A DNA stretch of 64,000 nucleotides. It comes from Blastocladiella emersonii ATCC 22665 (taxonomy: Eukaryota > Blastocladiomycota > Blastocladiomycetes > Blastocladiales > Blastocladiaceae). A model generated the notes under the pieces. It worked only from the letters and a program-made list of their open reading frames with translations, was not told where the DNA came from and searched no databases. How positions within the stretch are numbered: position 1 is the stretch's first letter; each line of letters opens with the position of its first letter. The stretch is from the NCBI GenBank assembly GCA_025594325.1, contig JANHCV010000004.1, forward strand, positions 2,418,001 through 2,482,000. The letters are read 5' to 3'. The position numbers and the translations under genes were made by a program. Shown here piece after piece: positions 1 through 10,600 of this stretch.

Positions 1-173
1 CGCGCTCGAGGGAGGACGCGACGAGGAGGAGAGACACAGTGAAAGCATTACGGTAGGTGTATAGGGCGAACAATGAGACAGAATCGACAAAGATAGGGTG
101 GTGGATGGGTTTCGACACGCGCGCACGCGCTCAGGGCCGAGCATGAGCGAGCGGTCGGTAATGGCGGGCGGGC

Positions 174-1094
174 TTACTTGTACATCTTGAGCAGGAAGCC
201 AGCGACGGCGCCGATGGCAAGGGCACCGGCCGACGCGCCGATGATGGCGCCCGACTGGTTGGTGAGGGCGGCGACGCGCGACGCGGCGGCCTGGTCGGCG
301 GCGGCGTGGCGGACGCCCTTGACGTTGGAGCGAGCACCGGGGAGCTCCGAGCCGTCGAAGCAGTAGTACTGGGCAAAGAAGTCGTTCTGGAGCCACAGGA
401 GCTTGTTGAAGGCCAGCAGCGTCTTCTTCTTGGTCTCGGGGTCGAGCGGCAGGTCCGAGATGGCTCCGATCAGGACCGACTCGACGAAGCCCATGAGAGC
501 CCCAATATGCACATATTCGACGTTGATCGATGTCTTCTTGTTCCTTTAAAGGAGAGGAGAGGTGGAGGTGAGTGATTGGCGACGGGGAGAGCGAGGTCGG
601 GTGAGATGAGCAACGTACGCGTTGTCGGTGTGGATCAGGGCGACCCAGTCGAGGTACTTGATGAAGCCGGGGCTGGTGATGTCGCTGGAGGAGCGGAGGG
701 TGGAGGAGAGGACGTCAGTGACCAGGATCACGGGCGGGGCGGGGTGGGGAGAGGAGGCGAGGAGACCGTACGAGGTGACGAGCTTGACGAGGTACTTGGA
801 CAGCATGTCCTTGCGGAAGGCGATCTGCTCGGACTTGAGCGAGAGCTGCTCCGCGTCCGTAATCGACTCGCCCTTGAAGCCGTCCATGCGGTTCGCAAAG
901 GTCTGCTTCGTAATGTCGAAGCTGAACAATTTCTGGTACACTGCGTCGACCACAGCCGGAACCATAGGCCCGAGGTACTGCGCGGAAGCGTGCACGAGCT
1001 TCTGGTCTTCCTCGGACCAGTTAATGAAGCTCGCGACGTACTTGGCGCGGTACACCGAGTCGGTGTAGAGCTGGTCGCGGTCGATATGCTGCAT
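174..1094 (-). CDS. Protoglobin-domain protein with C-terminal membrane anchor (3 exons)
   Basis: Haem-binding globin of the fungal protoglobin family. Exons are 1094-772, 684-619 and 543-174; both introns start GTACG, and the spliced frame gives 252 residues. The N-terminus (DRDQLYTDSVYRAKYVASFI), the KLVTSDITSPGFIKYLDWV segment and the helix ending FNKLLWLQNDFFAQYY follow the family pattern. Histidines in 'ALIHTD' and 'EYVHIGA' are the candidate proximal haem ligands. The last 25 residues form one hydrophobic helix (IIGASAGALAIGAVAGFLLK) followed by MYK, so the globin is probably tail-anchored with the haem domain in the cytosol. Ligand (O2, NO or CO) and role are not known from sequence. 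Family call is confident; the anchor is inferred from hydrophobicity. Confidence 0.85.
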
Positions 1095-1777
1095 CTTGGG
1101 CTAGACAGAGACACATTGCGTGGAGTGGCGGCCAAGTTTTCATAAGGATTGGAAGGGGGTGGGGTGGTGGTGAGGTGGTGAGGTTGAGGTCGGTGGAGGT
1201 CGGTGGTCGGTGGTCGGCAGTCGGTGGTTGGTGGTCGGTGGAGAGGCGCACCTTGGTCGGGTGGCGGTCGGCTTGACAGACGTGTCTTCTGCTTGGAGAG
1301 TAGAGCGAGAGGACGGCGGGGGCGCGTCGAGCTTTTATGGGGCCGGAGATGCGCAAGGCGGGGGGAAGGAAACGCTGGGTGGTCGGCCTTTGGATCGCGC
1401 CGGCATGGCCCGAAGACGCGTCGGCTGCCTGTGAACAGCGATCACGGGAGTGCCCGGGAGACATCATCCTGACTCACCCTCCGTCACGGAAGCGCTACGC
1501 GTCGTTCAGGCATGCGCACGTGTGCGCTTCCGCCGGTTGTGCCCGCTTGCATGCGCGACTGCGCCACCAAAACCTTGTTCGAAGCCGCGCTTGGCGGCGG
1601 CCGCGTCACGGTGACGATGGCGATCCGTCTCGCCCGCGCGGCCGGGACCCCCTCGCAGCAGCGGAGGCCTTGGACGCTGCGGTCCTCGTGCCACGGCTAA
1701 CAATCGGTCACTGCGAGTCACGACGAGTGGGACAAAACTTGGATCGTTTGTATTGGATTCCAATCGAGTGCATCACG
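1095..1777. other. Intergenic region, putative promoter of the protoglobin gene
   Basis: No gene is supported here. The stretch lies upstream of the leftward protoglobin gene and downstream of the leftward molybdopterin-binding gene. It holds an imperfect GGTCGGTGG-type minisatellite at about 1186-1250. Confidence 0.6.
1186..1250. repeat. Imperfect GGTCGGTGG minisatellite
   Basis: Five to six degenerate copies of a 9-11 base GGTCGGTGG motif lie about 100 bases upstream of the protoglobin start codon, probably in its promoter or 5' leader. Copies differ by single substitutions. Confidence 0.6.
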
Positions 1778-2884
1778 TCAGAGCGGGCTCGGCGTCACAA
1801 CGGGCAGCAGGTGGCCCTGAATGGCCGCGGCAATCTCGCTCGCCACCTTCTCGACGAGCGGCAGGTCGCGCCCGACCACCGTAACGTTGACGCGGTCGCG
1901 GCCGGCGTTGCCGTCGCCAAACGTCGGGTAGCTGCCGATCTTGATGCCCTGGGGCCCGTACTGCTCCTGGATCGCCGTGAGCGCGTCGGCGATGTTGCTC
2001 TCGGGCAGCTGCGTGCCGACGGCGCGGCGGCGGAGCGGCACGCCGGCCTCCTTGGCGATGGTCGGCAGGTACCCCGTCAGCATGGCCTGGAACAGCCGCG
2101 GGATCCCCGGGAAGATGTGCACGTTGCCGTTGGTGATGCACAGCGGCACCCACAGGCCCGGCGTGAACACGGACCGCGACTGCGACGGCAGCCGCGCCAT
2201 GCGCAGCCGCGGCTGCGTCGTCGTCACCACGCTCGGCGCGCCGCCGGCAATCGTCGGGTCGTCGCGCACCGTCATGTACGACTTGCGATCGAGCGCGGCG
2301 GGATCGGCCACGGCGGCGAGCGGCGTCACCTCGACCATCTTGGGCGAGATGCGCGCCATCATGGCCAGCGTCTCCTCGTGCAGCACCAGCTCGTCGTTGA
2401 ACGCCTTGGCGATCGACTCGTACGTGATGTCGTCGTGCGTGGGACCTACCGGGGCACGGCGGGGTCAGCCTCGCGTGCGCGGGACGGCCGGCTGCGCGCG
2501 AGACGGGTACCGATTCCTCCCGTTGTGAACACGTAGTCGTAGGTCTCCGACATGCGCCGCACCGCCTCGATGATCTCCTCCTCGACGTCAGGGACCACCT
2601 CGATGCGGCGCATGTCGACGCCGATATCAAACAGCGACTTGGCTACACGGGTCGGCGCGTCAGCTCGCCGGGCCACCCGCGCACACGGAACCAACTCGGG
2701 ACGGACCCAGGAAGTTGGAGTTGGTGTCCTTGGTCTTGCCGCTCAGGATCTCGTCGCCGATGATCAGAGCGGATGCCGTCTTGGCGCGCGGGACGGACGT
2801 GGACATGGCGGCGATCGTTGCTCTCAGTGACGAACGGTGCACGGTGTGGCGGGCAGCGGAACGAGCGATTGCATAGAGCGACAT
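1778..2884 (-). CDS. MoaB/CinA-type molybdopterin-binding domain protein (3 exons)
   Basis: Exons 2884-2707, 2642-2511 and 2445-1778 give 325 residues. The MoCF_biosynth fold is shown by 'ALIIGDEILSGKTKDTNSNFLA' (split here by intron 1), then 'YDYVFTTGGIG' joined across intron 2 to 'PTHDDIT', the family's TGGxGPTxDD signature. A C-terminal part of about 200 residues follows. In fungi such stand-alone domains resemble the N-terminal half of CinA or the molybdopterin-like domain of FAD synthases and often act as pyrophosphatases or remain uncharacterised. Two in-frame ATGs are possible: 2884, which adds an Arg/Ser/Ala-rich, acid-free leader like a mitochondrial presequence, or 2806 (MSTSVPRAK). 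I list the longer form; the choice is uncertain. Confidence 0.82.
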
Positions 2885-3366
2885 TGCAGTGGGTCGTGTG
2901 GGTACGGCAGCAGGAGGAGAGGGCAGGGAAGCCATCGGCGCCTGAGCCCGAGGATCGGAAAGCGTGCTGACTGCGCTCACGTGGGCCCGTTTCAGACGCG
3001 TCGACGCGTGCTCGCGCAGGGACCCGGCTGCTCCGTGAAGGAAGTCGCAGACAGATTCGAGCGAGAAGGTTCCGTAGACATGAAACACAGGCAGTTATAT
3101 ACAGAGTGTGCACGCGTGGTGGAGGAGACGATGGGAGGAGGTGGGCGCGCGGACGCGCCACGCGCGCGCTGGTGAAGAGGCTTCTGCAATGCGAGGCTGC
3201 TGTGAATGGGAAGGAAGCCCGACGATGATGATGATGATGGTTTGCAAACGACCTCGGCCAGGCACTGCAGCGAGACCGTGGTCAACGGGCAGCGAACCTT
3301 ACTCGTCGTCGCTCGCGGGAAAGAGTTCGGTTACCCTACGTAAGGTGAGGAAGTGTCAGAACCTGC
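2885..3366. other. Intergenic region without a recognisable gene
   Basis: This lies between the start of the molybdopterin-binding gene and the end of the coiled-coil relic, both on the minus strand. It is a likely promoter or leader; I see no conserved protein or RNA gene in it. Confidence 0.5.
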
Positions 3367-3747
3367 TCACTCGGACAAGGGCCAGAGGCGACGCACAGTT
3401 TCTCGTGAGCAGCGGCGCTTCCGAGAGCCGCGCTTGGTCTTGGCGCGATAGGCCGCTTGCATCTCACGTTCTCGCTCGGACGACTGAATGAGGTCGTCGA
3501 GTCGCCGCTTGTTGTCGGCCCCCTCCTACTTGAGACGCTTAATTTCAGCGGTGAGCTTCGCCTTGGTCGCGGGCCCCTCCTCCTTGAGGCGCCTGATCTC
3601 AACATCCTGCGCCGCATCGGACCTGCGCAGTCGCTGTAGTTCTGCATCGACACCATGCGCTGCTTCCGTTACGGCGCGGCGTCCCGCTTCGTCGTCGGCG
3701 CAGGAATTCTTGATGGGCGGGACGGAACGCGCGGATGGCGACGACAT
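3367..3747 (-). pseudogene. Small coiled-coil protein gene interrupted by an in-frame TAG
   Basis: From ATG at 3747 the frame reads 73 residues, ending in a Lys/Glu/Leu-rich heptad-like stretch (DVEIRRLKEEGPATKAKL, then AEIKRLK), hits TAG at 3528-3526, and continues in the same frame for 52 codons to TGA at 3369-3367. The part after the stop keeps the same charged coiled-coil character (EGADNKRRLDDLIQSSERE) and ends in a basic tail. The sequence on both sides matches as 'RLK-x-EG...', so a single GAG-to-TAG or CAG-to-TAG change explains it. It could be a recent pseudogene, a sequencing error, or stop-codon readthrough. No family is recognised. Confidence 0.55.
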
Positions 3748-4679
3748 GGCGAATGGACGGTCGGCACTGCATAGCGGCAAGAGGCGCGCGCGTTAGCGGC
3801 ATTTCCGTAAGTTATATGGCGAATTGCGCACCAGCGCTTCGTGGATCAGAAAGCGGACGGACGGAGGAGCGTGTCGAGCGATGGAACCATGGACGTGCGG
3901 TGCATGGCGGGCGGTCGTCAGCTGATCCAGTCGCTGATCACACCGTGGCGCGACGCGTGTTCCCTGCCTTCAGTGACATGTCAGGGAACTAGCGAGTCTT
4001 TAAAGCGCGAATGAGTGATGTTCGCCGAGTTCGGCCCTCGCATGCCACGCAAGCGCGGACTAGCTGGCTATGAGACTTTGCCGTACCCCCTGACCAGCCG
4101 CGTCGCTCAGAAGATCGTCTCGGCGTCCCCGGACCGGCGTCCCCGGACCGAAACAGAGGCAGATTGCCCAGATGTCCGAGCGCGCCATCGATCAAGGGCG
4201 AGGAGACGCGCCCCAAGCTATCCTCGTCCTCGACCGCGTGACGAGCAGGCGGCTTGACGAGTCGTATTCTACTGCAAACATCAAAGAAGAACTTCGACTT
4301 ACCTGTCCTTGCCACGAGACAGGTTGGTCTCCGACCACGGCCATGGCCATGGCCGCGACGCGTCCCTTGCGCCAGGCGTCCCACTTGGCGGGCGCAGCCG
4401 GCTCTGGGGTCCCGCGCGAGCCGCATGTCATTGGCGGCTCTCTCATCGTTGCGCGCACAGCGAACAACGAGGAGGCGAGGCGATGCAGATCGAGATCCCA
4501 GCCTTGGACTGTGTTCGGGCGCAGCGACTCCTCAAGTGGCTCAGCCGCGCCAAGCCGACTGCTGGTCGCCGCCCGCACTCCTTCCTTGCCAGGGTTGTAG
4601 AAGCGTGGCCTGGCTACTATAAAAGGGACAACTCCCCGCCCTGAGTCCACTCTCTCCCCACCAACCACCCACCGTCACC
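3748..4679. other. Intergenic region with the P450 promoter
   Basis: No gene is supported. The 3' end carries the P450 core promoter. Around 4117-4146 there is a short direct repeat, GGCGTCCCCGGACC occurring twice in tandem, and around 4338-4356 a repeated CCATGG block; either could be a regulatory site, but this is not demonstrated. Confidence 0.5.
4618..4624 (+). promoter_or_regulatory. TATA box of the cytochrome P450 gene
   Basis: TATAAAA lies 56 bases before the ATG of the P450 gene, in otherwise GC-rich DNA. It is followed by a C/A-rich leader, as expected for a short 5' UTR. Confidence 0.75.
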
Positions 4680-6353
4680 ATGGAGTCAGTCACGCTAGCC
4701 CTCACCGACGCCGCCCCGGACCGCGTCGCCGACGCCCTGTCGCGGGTCTCGCGCCCGAGCACCGCCGCCCTGCTCGCCGCCGGCATCGCCTCCGCGTGGC
4801 TCCTACACCGTGCCTCGCGCGGCGGCGACGGCCGCACGCTCAACGGGCTGCCGCTCCCGCCCGAACCTACGGGCCGGTGGCCGATCGTCGGGCACCTTCC
4901 GCTGCTCGGTGCGCACGCGCACGAGTCGCACAAGCTGATGCAGCGGCTCGCGCGCGAGCACGGGTCCGTATTCATGCTGCAGCTTGGCACCGAGCGCGCG
5001 CTCGTCATCTCGAACGAGGCCCTGGCGCGCGAGTCGCTGATCAAGCGCGGCGGGGCGTACGCCGGGCGGTTCTTGACGCGGCTGTGGTGCCTGTCGTCCG
5101 AGGACGGGACCAACCTCGCCATGGCGCCGTACGGCGACCACTGGCGCGCGACGCGCCGCACCGCCCACAAGATCCTGACGCCGCTCGCGCTGTCGTCGCT
5201 CGACGCCTCGCTCGAGCACGAGGCCATGCGGTTCGTCGACCACCTGCGCGCGCACCCGGTGCAGGGCGACGCTACCACGCTGTTCCAGCGGTACACGGCC
5301 AACGTCATCTTCTCGAAGGCGCTCGGCATCTCGTTCGCGTCGCTCGACGACCCGACCTTGCTCACGACCATCGAGTGTGCGGCCGACCTGTTCGAGGCCG
5401 TCGGCGTCGGCGGCTTCGAGGAGTACCTCGGCAACAGCGGGTGGCTGTCGTCGTGGCCCGGGTCCGCCATCGTCAAGCTCATTTCGGCGCGCAAGACGCG
5501 CCTGGTCGAGTCGGTCGTCGACCGCTTCTACGTCGGCATCGTGATGCCGCGCCTCGAGGTCCTGCAGGAGCGGCTGGCGCGCGAGTCCGAGGCGGAGCGC
5601 GCGGCACGCGATTTGTGCTACGCCGAGGAACTGCTGGTCCAGGGGATGCAGGACCCGGCGTCGGCGATGCCGCTGCAGCGGATCAAGCAGCTCATGGCGG
5701 ACCTGCTGATCGCTGGGCTCGACACGACGGCCGCGACGCTGGCGTGGACCACGCTGCTGCTCGTCAACCATCCTGAGATCCAGGCCAAGGCGCACACCGA
5801 GCTCGACGCGCTGCGCGACGCCAACGGCAACCGGCGCATGCCCGGGCTCGAGGACATGGACTTGCTGCCGTACACGCGCGCCATCGTCAAGGAGGTGCTG
5901 CGTGCGATCCCCGTGGGGCCGCTCGGCCTGCCGCGCATGACGACCGAGGACACGGAGGTCGGCGGGTACGCGGTGCCCAAGGGGACCCAGGTCATATACA
6001 ACCTCGTCAGCATCCACGACAGCATGTACCCGGGCGCGGGCACCGAGTTCAAGCCGGAGGGGTGGCTCGCGGGCGGCAAGGGCGACGGCAAGGCCAACCT
6101 CGAGATCCCCGACGGGCTTTACACGTTTGGCCAGGGCCGCCGGCTGTGCCCCGGGTTCCACCTCGCGTACCGCGAGCTGTTCCTCGTCACGTCGACGATG
6201 CTGGCCGCGTTCGAGCTGCGCAGCGCCGACCCGGAACACCCGCAGCTCCGCATGGAGGAGACGTTTGGGCTCACGGTCCTGCCCAAGCACGGCGTGCCCG
6301 TCCAGTTCATCCCGCGCGGCACCCTCGCCGCCGAGATGGCCACCGAGGAGTAA
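4680..6353 (+). CDS. Cytochrome P450 monooxygenase, ER-anchored
   Basis: Intronless gene of 557 residues with every P450 hallmark: an N-terminal hydrophobic anchor at about 28-43 followed by a Pro-rich hinge (LPLPPEP); the oxygen-activation I-helix motif AGLDTT (345-350); the K-helix ExxR (E405-R408); and the haem loop FGQGRRLCPG with Cys490 as axial thiolate. It should hydroxylate a lipophilic substrate on the cytosolic face of the ER using a P450 reductase. The substrate and CYP family cannot be read from sequence. The downstream neighbour on the other strand is an INSIG-like membrane protein, which makes a sterol-related role conceivable but unproven. A clear TATA box suggests regulated or strong expression. 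Confidence 0.95.
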   Translation: MESVTLALTDAAPDRVADALSRVSRPSTAALLAAGIASAWLLHRASRGGDGRTLNGLPLPPEPTGRWPIVGHLPLLGAHAHESHKLMQRLAREHGSVFMLQLGTERALVISNEALARESLIKRGGAYAGRFLTRLWCLSSEDGTNLAMAPYGDHWRATRRTAHKILTPLALSSLDASLEHEAMRFVDHLRAHPVQGDATTLFQRYTANVIFSKALGISFASLDDPTLLTTIECAADLFEAVGVGGFEEYLGNSGWLSSWPGSAIVKLISARKTRLVESVVDRFYVGIVMPRLEVLQERLARESEAERAARDLCYAEELLVQGMQDPASAMPLQRIKQLMADLLIAGLDTTAATLAWTTLLLVNHPEIQAKAHTELDALRDANGNRRMPGLEDMDLLPYTRAIVKEVLRAIPVGPLGLPRMTTEDTEVGGYAVPKGTQVIYNLVSIHDSMYPGAGTEFKPEGWLAGGKGDGKANLEIPDGLYTFGQGRRLCPGFHLAYRELFLVTSTMLAAFELRSADPEHPQLRMEETFGLTVLPKHGVPVQFIPRGTLAAEMATEE

Positions 6354-6557
6354 GCGTTGCTCGCGACGGGCAACAGAGTCAATATAGGCTAGTTTTCGTG
6401 TAACACTCACAACGGACATGTAAGAGACACGACGATGTCCTTGTCACGACGTGGCGCTGCGCGTCCCCTTCTCCAAAACCTCGCTGGTTTCACTGTTGCG
6501 TCATTGAATCTTCTTCATTCGTCTCTTATCCACGTTTCGACACTTCGATCGGTCACT

Positions 6558-7277
6558 CTACTCGTTCCGCTTGGCCTCGGCGGCCTTACGTGCCTCGAGC
6601 GCGGGCTCGACGTAACACGCGGCGAGGTGAACGCCGGCGAGCGCGGCACCGGCCCAGATCCAGAAGATCCAGTGCGTGACGAGATGTCCGCCGAGCGCGT
6701 CGGGCCGGACATACCAGAACTTGCCGGCGGCGCACAGCGCGGCCTCCCAGGCAGACCCGCCGACGCCGACCACGGCACACGTCGCGAGGGCGAGCGGGCG
6801 CCGGTTCGTCGCGGCCCACGTCACCAGGAACATGGCGCCAAGGAGGACCGACGTCGCCGGGTGCGCCCAGCCCAAGTGGTACGGCACCAGCGACGACAGG
6901 CCGTACACGGCGAGCGCCGACGCGAGCTGCGTCCACGCGACCGTCTTGTTGGGCGCCGACTCGCCTGCCGGACTCGCGAGCGACCGGTACACGGCGCGCG
7001 GCAGGAACAGCGGCGCGAGGCCGAGCAGCAGGCCGCCGGCGCCAAACTCGGGCGGGACCCACCACGCAAGGTTCAAAAACGCAACCTCGTGCGGCAGGTA
7101 CGCCAGGATGCCGTGGTTCGCGTGCATCCCGTCGAACGTCACGCCGAGCACCGCACCCGCGGCAAAGAAGAGCGCCAGGCGCGCGAGCAGCGGGGTCTCG
7201 ACGGAAGACGCCAGCGCCTTGGACGGCGCGCTGGTCGAGGTCTGGGCAGCGGGCGGCGTCATGGTCGCGGTTGTCAT
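6558..7277 (-). CDS. INSIG-like multi-pass membrane protein
   Basis: Single-exon gene, 239 residues from ATG 7277 (an in-frame ATG at 7298 would add seven). After a Ser/Thr/Ala-rich N-terminus there are about five or six hydrophobic segments, ending in a charged cytosolic tail (EARKAAEAKRNE). The segment 'LNLAWWVPPEFGAGGLLLGL' matches the hallmark 'SAWWVPP' of INSIG proteins, and 'KFWYVRPD' resembles the later FLYVRS motif. INSIGs retain the sterol sensors SCAP and HMG-CoA reductase in the ER. The rest is divergent, so this is a likely rather than certain INSIG-family assignment. It converges tail to tail with the P450 gene about 200 bases away. Confidence 0.6.
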   Translation of the reverse strand: MTTATMTPPAAQTSTSAPSKALASSVETPLLARLALFFAAGAVLGVTFDGMHANHGILAYLPHEVAFLNLAWWVPPEFGAGGLLLGLAPLFLPRAVYRSLASPAGESAPNKTVAWTQLASALAVYGLSSLVPYHLGWAHPATSVLLGAMFLVTWAATNRRPLALATCAVVGVGGSAWEAALCAAGKFWYVRPDALGGHLVTHWIFWIWAGAALAGVHLAACYVEPALEARKAAEAKRNE

Positions 7278-7627
7278 CCTTTGTCTACTGCGGGACACCT
7301 ACTTAGCAATGCATCGCTCGTTCACTTCATGCATCATACTCGTCTTGCTTCCACGTTATCGTTCTCGTTGCTGGCGGGGCAGGGGAGAGAGGGCGTCTCG
7401 CGCGCTTCGACGGGATCCTCGCTCGTGCTCGTTCGCTCGATCGTCGCTCACCGCCGCCGCCGCTGGCCTGGTGGTTCCTCCGCGAGCGGAGGCGGAGGCG
7501 GCAGCGGCCCTTTCAGCGAGCGAGCGGAGCGAGGGAATCCTCCGACGCTCGCAAGTGTGGCGCGGCGCGTTCGCGAGGCCCCAGCGCCTCACACCGAAGA
7601 TTGGTTGACTGTACAGTGTATACATAT
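7278..7627. other. Intergenic region upstream of the INSIG-like gene
   Basis: This is a probable promoter of the leftward INSIG-like gene and 3' region of the giant LEA_2-like gene. No coding or RNA gene is seen. Confidence 0.5.
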
Positions 7628-10600
7628 TTACAAGAACCCGACGCTCACCTTCTTGAACGTCTGGATGTTCGCCGCGGCTCCGGGGGTCAGCTCCTTGGCG
7701 CCCGCGCCGTTGGCCGCCCCGATCTCGATGCCCGTGACGCCGAGCCCGGGCTCCGCGGACCCCGCCAGCAGGTTCCGCATGATGCGCGTGGCCGACGCGA
7801 TGGCGCCGAACAGCCGGCCCTCCGTGTTGAGCCCGACGCGCGCGCCCTCGATGCGGATGTCGCCCGTCGCCGCCATGGGTTTCGCGATCGGCGGCACCAT
7901 CACGTCGAGCACCTTGACGCCTTTGACCGTCGCGTCGACGGACACGGGGCCGGTCGCGATCGACAACGGGAAGCCTAGCGGCAGGTCGAGTGTGGCCGAC
8001 GCCTCGACGCCGAGCCCGCGCAGCCGCACCGACGTCGAGCCCGGCTTGATCACGTTCTTGATGGTCCCCGCGCCCTTGAGGATGCTGCCGAGCGCGCCGC
8101 CCGACGTCGAGTTGCGGCTCGCAAACGCCGCGAGCGCCGTCGTCACGACCTTGTCAGCGCGCAGGTCGACCTGCACGTCCGAGAAGGTCTGGATCTGCGC
8201 CGCGGCCGCCTTGCCGCCGAACACGAGCCCCGTCGCGCCGAACGTGCCGCGCTGCGACTCGGGCGTCGTCGAGTTGGAGAGCACCACCTTGACCAGCGGG
8301 CCGAGCACCGCCGCTGTGTTGTCCTGCGCCGCGGCCGAGTTGTCAAAGGCGATCTGAAGATTGAGCGGAGTTGCCGCGTTGCCGTTCCCGTTGCCGGGGA
8401 CGCTGCTCGAGATCTGCTGCCCGTTGATGGCGACGCCGTTGGGCGCGTCGATCCGGATCGCGCGCGCCTGGTTCATCATGAGCTGCATCGAGAACATCCC
8501 GATCGACGCCTGGTTGATCATGCCGCCCGGCTCGCGGATGCGCAGGACCGGGTCGATCTCGATCATGGGCTGATCCGCGCGCTGCGCGAGCCGCAGTGAC
8601 TGCACCTGCACCGCCTGCCGCTGGATCACCGTCGCGATGAGCTGCTGCACGAGGATCTGGACCACATCGTCGCCCCCGCCGTTGTTGTTGTTTGCGTTCC
8701 CGCCGCGGCGACGGTTGGCCGGGGGCTGCGACGCGCGCGCGCGTGCCGCGGCCGCGTCGAGCGCGACCTGCACGGGGACCTCGACGGCGACCTGGCTGAA
8801 CGTGGTGATGGGGCTCGCCGGGTCGCCGAACGCCAGGCCCTGGACGCGGATTGGCGTCGAGCCCGTGGTCTCGCGCGACTGGAGTGACGCGACGAACGCC
8901 TTCATGGCGCCGCGCGCCGCCGGCGAGTTGTCGAACCCGATGCTGAGCGGCGCGGTGAGCTCCTTGGCGTTGCGCTGCACGGGCACGTTGCCGAGGTCAA
9001 TGTTCATGAACCGCGCGTTGCCCGCGGACACGGCGAGCTTGATGGGGCCGATCGCGGCCGACTCGAGGAGCGGCGACGCGAGCATCCCGGCCACGGCGTC
9101 GGGCACACCAACGCGCGAGTCGACGTTGATCGCCGGCGAGTTGGGCGACGCCGCGACGGACATGAGCGTGAGCGCCGGGACCTGCTGCTTCGCGGGACCC
9201 TCCTGCGCTTGGACGGGGGCCTGCGGCGGGACGTCGCCGAACGCGCGGATCTGGCGCGTGAGCGCGGCCGTCGGGTCGACGGTCATGGCGACGCTGACCT
9301 GCTCGAAGGTGCGGATCCCGCCGACGCGGATGCCCGCAGCCGCGACCTTGAACCCGCCGGGCCCCGCGGCCGCGACGCGGCGCTGCGTGTCCTCGGACGT
9401 CTCGAACTGGACGTCGACGGCGACCTTGGCCGCCTGCCCCGGAGCCACGCGCCCGGGAGAGACGCGGAACGTGGTCACGCGCGCGTCGTTGACGCTGAGC
9501 ACCGCCTGCATCGACGGAAGGTCGATGGACTGGACGAGCGAGAACTGGGGCGTGCTCATTGAGGCGGACACGGCGAGCGCGGGCTTGTCCTTGGCCGGCG
9601 CGACCGTGACGCCCTGGACGAACGCGGCGAGGCGGTCGGCGGGGTTCCCCGTCGAGCCCGACGCGGAGCCCGAGGCAATGAGCGACTGCGCGATCGCGAC
9701 CATGTCGCGGCCCGAGACCTTGACGAGCTCGAGCTTGCTGAACGTGTTGATCCCGCCAATCGAGACGCCGCGCACCGTGACCGACTCGGCGGGCGGCGCC
9801 GGCGGCGCGGCTCCGTCCCCGCCGCCAATGACGCTGGCGACGAGCGACGACGCGAACGACGCGACCTGGCCCTTGACGTTCCCATCGTCGCTGAACGCGA
9901 GTGCGGCCGCGAGCGGAATGTTCCCGCCCTCGGCCTTGGCCACGCGGCCGGGCGCCGTGAACGACACGATGCGCGCGTTGCCGAGGTCGACGCCCGCGCG
10001 GATCGGGACCGTCACGTCGACGTCGAACGGCAGCAGGTTGGCGGGCGGCGTGAACACGGTGCGCAGGTCGACCGTGGGCGCCTGCTCGGACAGGAGGACC
10101 GCCGTGTCCTTGATCGGGAGCGCCTGGCGCGCCGCACCACCGGCCCCGTTGCTCCCGCGCGCAATCGCGTTGACGTCGGGGACCGGGAGCTTCATGGCAA
10201 TCGAGACTGTCTCGAATGTCCGGATCCCGCCGACGCGGAGACCCTTGACGACGGCGTTCGTGTTGGCAGCGTTGAGCGCGGCGACGCGGTCCTGGACGCC
10301 CGCCGACGAGTCAAAGTTGACCGCGATGGCCGGACGCACGAGCTCCGCGCCGGCGGCCGTGTTGACCTTGGGCACCGTCGTGCGCACGTTGGCGACGGGG
10401 ATGTCGTTGAGGAACGCAGCGAGCGAGATGGCGGGAATCTCGACGGTCGCTGCGGGCACGGGGAGCGCCGGCATCGCGAGCGCCGCGTCGACGGTGATGA
10501 CCGAGGCGTCTGCGGGCGCGGCGACCTTGACCGACTTGATCATGCTGAGTGCCGCCGCAACACCGCCGCCGTTAGCCGCGCCGCTGAGGCGCGCCTTGAG

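Noticed and set aside
1337-2536. A 399-codon plus-strand open frame antisense to the molybdopterin-binding gene
   Set aside because: Arg/His/Gly-rich shadow composition typical of the wrong strand in GC-rich DNA; the minus strand carries the conserved TGGIG/PTHDD motif.
4803-6419. A 538-codon minus-strand frame antisense to the P450 gene
   Set aside because: It is the complement of a P450 with all motifs intact; its own composition (Arg/Leu/Val/His) is a shadow.
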